From a virus, in the IMG/VR virus record IMGVR_UViG_3300045303_000121, positions 1-37,142 of that record: a DNA stretch of 37,142 nt. One strand, written 5' to 3'. Positions 28,382 to 35,490 of this stretch are shown here, piece after piece. Position 1 is the stretch's first letter, and the number at the start of each line of letters is the position of its first letter. The notes beneath the pieces were generated by a model that saw only the letters and a program-made list of their open reading frames with translations, had not been told where the DNA came from and made no database searches. The position numbers were made by a program, and so were the translations under genes.

Positions 28382-29004
28382 GCGGCCTCGCTATCTTCAC
28401 GTCGCGGACGACCGGGTCCACGCTTTTCAGGCAATTGGGCTTTGAGTTCAGCGACCAATACTAGCAATTGGTCGATCTGCGCTTGCTGTGCGTCTATCTT
28501 GGCGGTTTGCTCACCGATCAATCGCACATTGATACCCTTATCCTTGCCTTCAGCGAGCCATGCTCTGGCCTGGTCACGCAGTACACGCCCATCGAGCCCC
28601 AGCTGACCCAAGGCATTGTCAGGCAATGCCGCAAGGTCCTCGATAACCTGATAGCCCAGCGCGCGGACACGGGCATTCTGCTCGGGACTGATCGTAGCCC
28701 AGGTCAGAATCGGCGTTCCTTGCCGGGGTAGCTCATGTCCTTTCTTCCACTGCGCGTATTGTTCCTCAAAGTGTTCCACCCATTTGAGGTTGTAACTTCC
28801 TCGTGAGGCATCCGCACGCTTGCGGGGCAGCCATTCATCGGCAATAAATTCAGAACAGTCCTTACTACCATGGCCGGTGATTTCAATAAACGTCGCACGC
28901 AAAGGGACATGAACGCCACTTTCAACACTCGCCGCTTCATTCCGGCCGTAGTCCTTCGTGTAAAAACGAACAAACGGCATAACTTCAGTTTTAATACCAA
29001 TCAT
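28378..29004 (-). CDS. Virion-region protein with C-terminal AT-hook (208 aa)
   Basis: The first 130 residues form a mixed domain (FYTKDYGRNEAASVESGVHVPLRATFIEITGHG, EQYAQWKKGHELPRQG). A coiled coil follows (GEQTAKIDAQQAQIDQLLVLVAELKAQL). Residues about 193-204 (EKRGPGRPRRED) hold the AT-hook core GRP flanked by basic residues, a motif that binds the minor groove of AT-rich DNA. It lies between a terminator and the adaptor gene and starts behind a GGAG site. Confidence 0.65.
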   Translation of the reverse strand: MIGIKTEVMPFVRFYTKDYGRNEAASVESGVHVPLRATFIEITGHGSKDCSEFIADEWLPRKRADASRGSYNLKWVEHFEEQYAQWKKGHELPRQGTPILTWATISPEQNARVRALGYQVIEDLAALPDNALGQLGLDGRVLRDQARAWLAEGKDKGINVRLIGEQTAKIDAQQAQIDQLLVLVAELKAQLPEKRGPGRPRREDSEAA

Positions 29005-29020
29005 TTAGGGTTCTCCTAAG

Positions 29021-29046
29021 AAAAAAAGGGGCTGAGAACCAGCCCC
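29021..29046 (-). terminator. Rho-independent terminator after the decoration-like gene
   Basis: On the minus strand GGGGCTG, a 5-base loop and CAGCCCC form a perfect 7-base-pair stem followed by seven or more T. It lies just after the stop of the 239-aa gene. Confidence 0.85.
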
Positions 29047-29051
29047 AGGGA

Positions 29052-29771
29052 CTATGCGACGATTTGCATGCACGTTGGGCGATTAATGATTCCAGAACCG
29101 AAACCAGTGTAGGTGCCGGTCAGCGTTACTAATCCTGTTGCGGTGGAGTTACGTCCTGTGGCAGTGCCGATAGCTGTGCCGACATAGATACGCTTACCGT
29201 CTGGATCTAGCGCCGCTGCAACGGTTGCCGATGCATTAATGCCTGTCCCGGTAATGGTAATTCCTAAGAAAAACCCGTCATAGCCTTGCGGGAAATAGAG
29301 CACGTTAGAATTTGCATTGGTTTGTGCTGTTGCCGTCACTGTTCCGGTCGCGGCAATGCGGTTACGGATGCCGATGACCTGTTTGCCGGTTGCAGTAGCA
29401 CCCAAAATGCCCGCCGCTGCAATGGCCATAATGCCATCCGCTGCAACAGTCGCATTGGTCTTGTAAACCGCACGACCACATACCTGAATCCAGCCGTATT
29501 CACCTGATGGCAATGGGCTCATGGCAATGCCGAATGGGAAGCCCTGCGTGACCGCAGAAGGCAGCAAGGCTGCGTTAAATGATTCATCCCACATCACAGC
29601 AGAGCCTTTCAGAATTGCATCGGCTGACTTGACATAGAGGAACGTACCAGCACCCCAGTAATTGTCGAACCCGGTGATTTCCATTCCGAGGGGTTGACGC
29701 TGAGTTGTATCGGGATCGAACCAGTCATTAAAAGGCTGATTACCAACGGTCGGTGAAATTGCTACAAACAT
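29052..29771 (-). CDS. Capsid decoration-like protein (239 aa)
   Basis: The protein is beta-rich, Gly/Ala/Thr-rich (FDNYWGAGTFLYVKSADAILKGSAVMWDES, GTAIGTATGRNSTATG). The NYWGAGTF.Y.K......G..V pattern resembles head-stabilising proteins placed next to capsid genes. It lies downstream of the major capsid gene, between two hairpins. A surface decoration role is inferred. Confidence 0.55.
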   Translation of the reverse strand: MFVAISPTVGNQPFNDWFDPDTTQRQPLGMEITGFDNYWGAGTFLYVKSADAILKGSAVMWDESFNAALLPSAVTQGFPFGIAMSPLPSGEYGWIQVCGRAVYKTNATVAADGIMAIAAAGILGATATGKQVIGIRNRIAATGTVTATAQTNANSNVLYFPQGYDGFFLGITITGTGINASATVAAALDPDGKRIYVGTAIGTATGRNSTATGLVTLTGTYTGFGSGIINRPTCMQIVA

Positions 29772-29785
29772 GAGAAATACTCCTG

Positions 29786-29829
29786 AGAAAAATGGAGCCG
29801 GTGTTGAGTAGCGCTATCGCCCACCGGCT
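29786..29829 (-). terminator. Hairpin with T-run after the capsid gene
   Basis: AGCCGGTG and CACCGGCT (29822-29829 and 29796-29803 read on the minus strand) form an 8-base-pair stem with a long 18-base loop, followed by ATTTTTC. It lies between capsid and decoration genes and could be a weak terminator or attenuator that sets their ratio. Confidence 0.5.
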
Positions 29830-29848
29830 AAACACAATTGGGTAGTTG

Positions 29849-30850
29849 TTACGCCTTCAAGACTCCTTGAAGTGAGCGATTACTGACTAATAGATTGCCC
29901 ATCCATAAGCACGGGATCACCACAGCGTCCTGGTTAACCGATTGCAGCTCATCCATGATGGTCATGTTTGCATCACGATGAACGGCCAGTTCCAGGTAAT
30001 CCGTGTTAATGAAATACGCATGCGCCGCAGGGATGCCGCCCGATGAGTCAAAGAACACATCGGCGCTCTTGTATTTCAGGGTAATGAAACCGCCGGATGC
30101 ATCGAATGTCGAGGGCGAGTCCGCTGACTGCGTATAACGCTTTAGGCTCACTTGGCTGTTTTCGTAGAAGGTGTAGTAGTCATCGGACATCACGATCATG
30201 TCGGGCTGATCCATACCGCGCGTGAGCTTGATATAGAGCGGCAGCATGAGGCTTTCGATGGTCGTTGCACTTGGGGTAATGGCACCGCCACCCTGCAAAG
30301 GTGCAGCAGCTGATTGCACGATGTTCTGCCAGAAGCCGAAGGTTGAGCTATTGATCTGCCCCACCGTCCCGGTGCCTGCATCTGAGATCAGCGCTTGAAG
30401 GCCGTTGATTTGGTTTGAGGCAGTACCGTCCGAGTAAATATCGGTCGAGAGGCCGTTCTTGAAGGAGTTCATCGCATTACGAATCTTAGCCTTCGTAAAG
30501 TTGATAATACGGCTATCGCCCATGTTGGTGCGCAGCTCCAAACCTGAAGCGGCCACGTTAACAGCAACCTGTTTCCAGGCATATTCCGCAGAAGTCAGCA
30601 CATCGACTGCGGTGATGTTGAGTGGGTCATAGCCAGAATAACGCTGATATGTTGAGTTCGATGCGTATTCGAGCGGCTCTACGAGCGAGAGGCCGCCATC
30701 TTCAAAACGAATACGGCCCTTCGCAGCGAGTTTGCGATAGAGGGCATTGTGCTTGCTGACGTTATCGGCAACGTCGGTGGAATGTTTGCGATACGTGGTT
30801 GTTGCTAACTCGGACCACGTGGTAAAAATACTGGTAACGCCTGCGGGCAT
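29849..30850 (-). CDS. Major capsid protein
   Basis: The 333-residue protein has RFEDGGLSLVEPLEYASNSTYQRYSGYDPLNI and TSAEYAWKQVAVNVAASGLELRTN, then a long helix region (AKIRNAMNSFKNGLSTDIYSDG), followed by PDMIVMSDDYYTFYENSQVSLKRYTQ. The order of an N-arm, E-loop, spine helix and P-domain fits an HK97-fold capsid. Close placement after a scaffold-like gene and before adaptor genes agrees. It should assemble into the icosahedral head. Confidence 0.8.
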   Translation of the reverse strand: MPAGVTSIFTTWSELATTTYRKHSTDVADNVSKHNALYRKLAAKGRIRFEDGGLSLVEPLEYASNSTYQRYSGYDPLNITAVDVLTSAEYAWKQVAVNVAASGLELRTNMGDSRIINFTKAKIRNAMNSFKNGLSTDIYSDGTASNQINGLQALISDAGTGTVGQINSSTFGFWQNIVQSAAAPLQGGGAITPSATTIESLMLPLYIKLTRGMDQPDMIVMSDDYYTFYENSQVSLKRYTQSADSPSTFDASGGFITLKYKSADVFFDSSGGIPAAHAYFINTDYLELAVHRDANMTIMDELQSVNQDAVVIPCLWMGNLLVSNRSLQGVLKA

Positions 30851-30866
30851 GGGAGACTCCTAGTGT

Positions 30867-32003
30867 TCATGAAATTAAGCCCAGTTCGCGTGCTGTATTC
30901 GTGATGGTGTCCACCATGTCGCCCGGTTTAGCGGGGGACGGGGTGGATGCCCGTCGCGGTACATTCACGCTCGCGGCTCTCTTTGCATCTTGAACACGAG
31001 TCTGGTTTGCAGACCGTTGACGCTCTTCGAGTTCCGATTGCTGCCGTCCTTGGAGCGCCGCACGAGTGTCGGGGTTAGCCCAGACTGCGCGGTCATACGC
31101 TTGATCTAAAACTTGCGCTTGAGTCCATAACGGATTTGCCTGTTTGATCTGCGGAATCAATACGGACATTTCCTGCATTACATCATTCAAATAAGGCCGC
31201 AAGGGATTTCCCTGCGCATCGGCTTGTTTTAGCCACTGATCGGCCGTTGTTTCTAAATGCCTAAACTCAGCGGCTTGTCGCTGTTGTTCCTGCTGCTGCA
31301 TTTGCTGCAACAGAGAATCAACACGTGGATCTGAAAATTGTTGGGTTTGAGGTTCGCTCTGCCCGGACACTTGGCCTAAATCTATTCCAAATTGTTGAGC
31401 AATGCGAGTGATTTCTTGGAACTTCTGCTGAGGTGTGCCCATCTGCAAGAGGCCCGCACTTTGCATGAAGGCAGCAATACCGCGATCGGTCGAGCCATAT
31501 CCTTGTTCTAGCATCGCTCGATAAGGTTCTGTAACACGGCGAACTTCAGAGCCAAACTTCGCATCAGGCAAAAGCTGAGCTTGGCCGTTTTGGAAATCAG
31601 CTTCGCGTCGATGGATTTCAGCACGTACAGCAGGAGTTAGTTTGTCCCACTCTGCACGAATCTGAGGTTTCCAAGTCGAGGGCGCACGGTTAATATCGCG
31701 CTGGGGCTGCTGGTTGTCTTGCGGTGCCGGGTCTTTATTCTTTTCTCCTGGCAACGATTCCGCAGCCGGTGGCCCCTTTACCTCTGGCTCTTTTGGTTCT
31801 GTCGGCTTATCGGCCTTAACGAACTTGCCTGATTCATCTCGCGCGCGTGTGTCTTTCTGCTCTTGAGTTTCAACTGGTGTTTCAGCTTCAGGCGCTGATT
31901 CTGGTTCTTCCTTGTGTTTCTCTTTGATTGCGGCCCAATCCGCTGCCATTTCTTGATCAATGGTAAGGGGTTCTTCAGTCGGTGCGGCTTCAGTCAAAGG
32001 CAT
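30867..32003 (-). CDS. Scaffold-like protein (378 aa)
   Basis: This 378-residue protein has a very charged Glu/Lys/Pro-rich start (KEEPESAPEAETPVETQEQKD). Helical segments follow (STWKPQIRAEWDKLTPAVRAEIHRREADFQ, LQQMQQQEQQRQAAEFRHL) and the end is basic. It is elongated, helical and directly before the capsid gene, as scaffolding proteins are. It would guide capsid assembly and leave before DNA packaging. Confidence 0.75.
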   Translation of the reverse strand: MPLTEAAPTEEPLTIDQEMAADWAAIKEKHKEEPESAPEAETPVETQEQKDTRARDESGKFVKADKPTEPKEPEVKGPPAAESLPGEKNKDPAPQDNQQPQRDINRAPSTWKPQIRAEWDKLTPAVRAEIHRREADFQNGQAQLLPDAKFGSEVRRVTEPYRAMLEQGYGSTDRGIAAFMQSAGLLQMGTPQQKFQEITRIAQQFGIDLGQVSGQSEPQTQQFSDPRVDSLLQQMQQQEQQRQAAEFRHLETTADQWLKQADAQGNPLRPYLNDVMQEMSVLIPQIKQANPLWTQAQVLDQAYDRAVWANPDTRAALQGRQQSELEERQRSANQTRVQDAKRAASVNVPRRASTPSPAKPGDMVDTITNTARELGLIS

Positions 32004-32026
32004 GGGGTTCTCCCGTATGGTCCATA

Positions 32027-32353
32027 TTACTTAAACATCTTGCGAATACGTTCCGGCGAGTGCTGCCAAACATCGACCACAGCACGTTCTAGCTTCTTAT
32101 CCTCTTCGCGCGCCCTTGCCTCACGAAAGCTTGCGGCAATTTGTTCCTCGACCTTGCGTCCTTCATAGGGACGGGAGCCGGTGCGCTTTAAGTCTTCACG
32201 GCGTGCGCGCTTTCCCTCGATCCATTTACCCGTCACAGGGGATTCATAGCCGGGAAGATCGCCAAAGACAGCGGGGGCAAAAGGCTCTTTATGTTGAAGG
32301 CCAACTTCAACTAGGGCGTGAGCTTCTGGTGACCAAACGTATCGGCGTCTCAT
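32027..32353 (-). CDS. Conserved structural-region protein (108 aa)
   Basis: The protein starts MRRRYVWSPEAHALVEVGL, then PAVFGDLPGYESPVTGKWIEGKRARREDLKRTG, then a long charged helix. The PGY.SPVTG.WI.GR..RREDLKR segment recurs in podovirus proteins next to scaffold genes. Its exact role is not known. It overlaps the PASTA gene by four bases. Confidence 0.65.
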   Translation of the reverse strand: MRRRYVWSPEAHALVEVGLQHKEPFAPAVFGDLPGYESPVTGKWIEGKRARREDLKRTGSRPYEGRKVEEQIAASFREARAREEDKKLERAVVDVWQHSPERIRKMFK

Positions 32354-32922
32354 TGCAATCTCGAAAGATACTTAGCAATCAATTGGTTTTCGTAGTCAAT
32401 TACAGCAGCAATGACTTCCTCATCATCATCAGCTTTTGATAATAGATCATGCGCTAGCGTCTTGGCTATAGCGGGCGATGAAATCAGTTTTGGTTGCTCA
32501 ATCTCTGTAGCTATTTTCTGATCTAACTTTCGCTTTTTCTTATGCGCCTTTTTGTTTGTGAATTCGAACTTGGGAGACCACGCTTCACGATTAGCATTAC
32601 CGCCGCCACCACCGCCTGAATTCGAGCCACCTACGGCAGGCGCGGATCCAAGGGAAATCACAATATCAACATTTGATCCAGGAGCGACCTGGGCACCACC
32701 TATGGGGTTTTGGCTAATCACTAAGCCAATAGCAACCGCGCTATAGGCGCTTGTGACCCCTACCGTTAACCCGACGGCTTGAATGTCTGTGGTAGCTTGC
32801 GCTTGGGTCTCGCCTACAACATTCGGCACCGTAACAGCGGCAGTGGTTGCCCAAAATCCTGTCGCCCAAAAACTATCGGCCCAGAGATTATTCGCAAAGA
32901 CTGTTCGGCCAGTATCAGCCAC
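32350..32922 (-). CDS. PASTA-domain virion-region protein
   Basis: Residues about 31-93 (VPNVVGETQAQATTDIQAVGLTVGV, then VISQNPIGGAQVAPGSNVDIVISLG) are one PASTA domain. These beta-lactam/peptidoglycan-binding domains are known from cell-wall kinases and penicillin-binding proteins. A Gly-rich linker leads to a Lys-rich segment and a helix (AVIDYENQLIAKYLSRL). The N-terminus repeats short WAT/WAD motifs. In a phage, a wall-binding domain near the portal could help adsorption or entry. It overlaps the next gene by 8 bases. Confidence 0.7.
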   Translation of the reverse strand: MADTGRTVFANNLWADSFWATGFWATTAAVTVPNVVGETQAQATTDIQAVGLTVGVTSAYSAVAIGLVISQNPIGGAQVAPGSNVDIVISLGSAPAVGGSNSGGGGGGNANREAWSPKFEFTNKKAHKKKRKLDQKIATEIEQPKLISSPAIAKTLAHDLLSKADDDEEVIAAVIDYENQLIAKYLSRLQ

Positions 32923-34027
32923 CGTATCCCTGCCCGCCTGTGCCGGATGCGGTCAGGACTGTGGTACCAACGATTTTGATAGCGCTATCGACCTTACCTG
33001 CGGCAGTAAATGTCAATGAATCTGTCTTGGCCTTAATTGCGCCGACATCGGATGCTGTAAGGCCAGTGACGCTTCCTACAGCTCCGACAACACTTCCCAC
33101 TGTGCCCGTCACGTTACCGCCCACATTGCCCGTCACTGATGCCACCGCAGAAGCTGCAACCGCAGTCCCGATAGAGGTCTTCATTGTTGCCGTGAAATCA
33201 CCCGCCGTTGGGGCATTGGTGAGATTTGTCACAGTTGTAATCGTTCCGGCCGTGATGTTGGTCGCGCTTGCAATCGTTCCGGGGAAGGTCACGGCGCCCG
33301 CAGCGCTCGCTGTTTGTCCAGCAATCTGCGTGACATTCGCCGAGATAGTCCCGGCTGAACTTGAGGGGGGCGTGGCAAAAACCTGATAAACGATCGTGCC
33401 TGTAGGTGTGGTTGTCCAGGTATCGACCGTTGCGGTATCTGTACCGCCATTATAGGCAGTGATGACACGCGACTGTCCTGCCCCTGCGGTTGCGCTGACG
33501 ATATAGATCGTTGCGCCGATTAACTCACTCGATGCAAATGCAGCCGCGGCGCGCAAAACCAATGTCGTACCGGTGGCAGATTGTGCTGTGCCTTGATCGA
33601 CAATGCCAAGCTTAGAGAGGGGTCCGGCAGTGGTTGCGAAAGAAGCATCCGCAATACCGCCAGCAGCTATAGAGCCAATTGAGCCAGTAAGATTGCCGCT
33701 TGAATCGACCAAAAGCGTTGAGTAATTAGGCGGATCGGTAAAGACTGTCGAGGGTGCCCCTACTACAACGATATTGGCTGTTGTGGACTTCGCGGAGAAC
33801 AAAAGCGTATTGGCATTTGTCTCACCTTGCGTTAAATCGAATAGGTAATAGCCCTTTGCATTGGTTGCATCCATCTCAGTTGCTGTTGTGTCGCCAAGCA
33901 CCGTGACAGATCCATAGTCTTTTGAGACGTAGGCAGTTAGATTCGCAGCATCCCCCGTCTTGGGTAGATTTGTCGTGGCATCGAATGCAAAAACGATGAG
34001 CTTTTGTGAGGCTACATTCTTTTGCAT
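32915..34027 (-). CDS. Repeat-rich virion-surface protein (370 aa)
   Basis: The 370-residue protein has a mixed N-terminus (KLIVFAFDATTNLPKTGDAANLTAYV) and a long Ala/Thr/Val/Gly-rich region with short repeats such as GNVGGNVTGTVGSVVGAVGSV. Such repeats form beta-structured fibres or surface proteins on virions. No catalytic motif is seen. It starts directly after the stop of the next gene (TAA then ATG). Confidence 0.55.
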   Translation of the reverse strand: MQKNVASQKLIVFAFDATTNLPKTGDAANLTAYVSKDYGSVTVLGDTTATEMDATNAKGYYLFDLTQGETNANTLLFSAKSTTANIVVVGAPSTVFTDPPNYSTLLVDSSGNLTGSIGSIAAGGIADASFATTAGPLSKLGIVDQGTAQSATGTTLVLRAAAAFASSELIGATIYIVSATAGAGQSRVITAYNGGTDTATVDTWTTTPTGTIVYQVFATPPSSSAGTISANVTQIAGQTASAAGAVTFPGTIASATNITAGTITTVTNLTNAPTAGDFTATMKTSIGTAVAASAVASVTGNVGGNVTGTVGSVVGAVGSVTGLTASDVGAIKAKTDSLTFTAAGKVDSAIKIVGTTVLTASGTGGQGYGG

Positions 34028-34771
34028 TTACATTCCCGCTACTTGTCGATAGTAATTTGAGCCTAAAACACTTCCGCCGCCACCGCCAATTTCCTTCAAC
34101 ACAACCCCTACAGCGATAAATAGCTGAGCGCCTGAACTGGATGTAGTGGATTCAATCCTATCAGTCGTACCGCTGCTAACAATTCTAATCATACCCGTTC
34201 CGACGGTGCCTGAAGTACCATCAGTCTCTCGATAGACGCGAGTAAAGGCTGCATCCTCAGTCAAGTCCGTCACATTAACGCCAGTCGATAGTTCAACCAT
34301 GCCAAAAAATGCTGCATTAGCGGCGCTTGTCATGTCATCACTTATTTGTGTTGTGCTTGTGGCTCCCCCATTAGGATTTGTATTAGCGGTGGCCTCTGCC
34401 CTGGATGCATCGAATCCGGTGGTTGCGGTGAGTTCATCAGTCGCTAATACCCAATATGACCCTGATGATCCCGTAACCGTGAGCGTTAAACTTCCTGTGC
34501 CGGTAACAATCGCAGACCACACACCAACATTGTGCGGCGTATCGCCAGAATTTTGATCCTGGGCGTGCAATGCGAATGCGCCAAGCGTTGCGGTCCCGGC
34601 AGACTTCGCAACCGCTCCCGCTAAAAATACAGTGCTTCCAGGATCATATTTTCCGCAGGCGACAATAACGATATTTCCAGAAGTGACATTTCCAGGGTAA
34701 GCACGCGACACCGTTGCCGCGTTGTTATTAGTAACACCGCCACCCTGGCTCGCTACGCGTGTGATGCTCAT
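34028..34771 (-). CDS. Beta-rich virion-surface protein (247 aa)
   Basis: From ATG 34771, chosen for its ATGA overlap, the protein starts SITRVASQGGGVTNNNAATVS and is rich in Thr, Ser and Gly (GTGSLTLTVTGSSGSYWVLA). The pattern is a beta-sandwich surface protein. It ends with a Gly-rich tail (GGGGGSVLGSN). Function is unknown; adsorption is a guess. Confidence 0.5.
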   Translation of the reverse strand: MSITRVASQGGGVTNNNAATVSRAYPGNVTSGNIVIVACGKYDPGSTVFLAGAVAKSAGTATLGAFALHAQDQNSGDTPHNVGVWSAIVTGTGSLTLTVTGSSGSYWVLATDELTATTGFDASRAEATANTNPNGGATSTTQISDDMTSAANAAFFGMVELSTGVNVTDLTEDAAFTRVYRETDGTSGTVGTGMIRIVSSGTTDRIESTTSSSGAQLFIAVGVVLKEIGGGGGSVLGSNYYRQVAGM

Positions 34772-35490
34772 ACTTCGCGTGCAATGAATTGAGTGGCCCA
34801 AAACTCATTATTCGCCGCGCCCCCATCTCGATAAAAGCCAATTCCAGGATGGCGTCCAGGCGCAAAGGCATTTCCAGACGGATGCGTTAGGTTTCCAGTA
34901 TAGGTCACAACGTCCGTCCCGCTTCCGGTCCAATTCTTTGCAACATCGTTAATCCAGCATCGAAAGTCTAGGTTCGCTCCATTTTGAGTAACGCGAACAC
35001 GAAGCCTATCTCCATTTGCAGGGCTTGGTGGGGATGCAATTCGATCTATTTCCTCCATCTTGTAACGACCAAGAATCAGATAGTCACCGGCCTGATTCCA
35101 GTTCAATTCATAGCAATCTGTTTTAGTATCGCCATAAGTCGCTGTGAACTGAGGAACAATAGTGGCGTGTAAAATGCATTCAACTTCCTTATTAGGTCCA
35201 GAAGAATTTGCCTTTGCGACCGTAATCTCAACCTCTTGGTTTGTTGTGTAATTTTGAACTAGCCATGCTTGCGAATCATCATAAGGCGGCGGACTTCCGG
35301 TCTGTGTGCCGTGCACTTTTCCTGCCGCACTGACCTGCACTGGGGTACCAAAACTATCTGCGCCATTAATCCAGACACCGCCATCAGACATTGGGTTTTC
35401 AATGGCAGGAAACGTGGTTGTATAGGTATTTGCTGGCGCAGGAAATCCATAGCCATAGAGCCGGGCTCGACTGGCCACAATGCCAATCAT
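34768..35490 (-). CDS. Lectin-like (concanavalin A-fold-like) virion-surface protein (240 aa)
   Basis: This 240-residue protein has NQEVEITVAKANSSGPNKEVECILHA, then CYELNWNQAGDYLILGRYKMEEIDRI, then GDRLRVRVTQNGANLDFRCWIND and GIGFYRDGG. This resembles laminin G or concanavalin A-like sugar-binding sandwiches. It lies directly after the portal gene (TAATG overlap). It may decorate the particle and bind glycans. Confidence 0.5.
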   Translation of the reverse strand: MIGIVASRARLYGYGFPAPANTYTTTFPAIENPMSDGGVWINGADSFGTPVQVSAAGKVHGTQTGSPPPYDDSQAWLVQNYTTNQEVEITVAKANSSGPNKEVECILHATIVPQFTATYGDTKTDCYELNWNQAGDYLILGRYKMEEIDRIASPPSPANGDRLRVRVTQNGANLDFRCWINDVAKNWTGSGTDVVTYTGNLTHPSGNAFAPGRHPGIGFYRDGGAANNEFWATQFIAREV

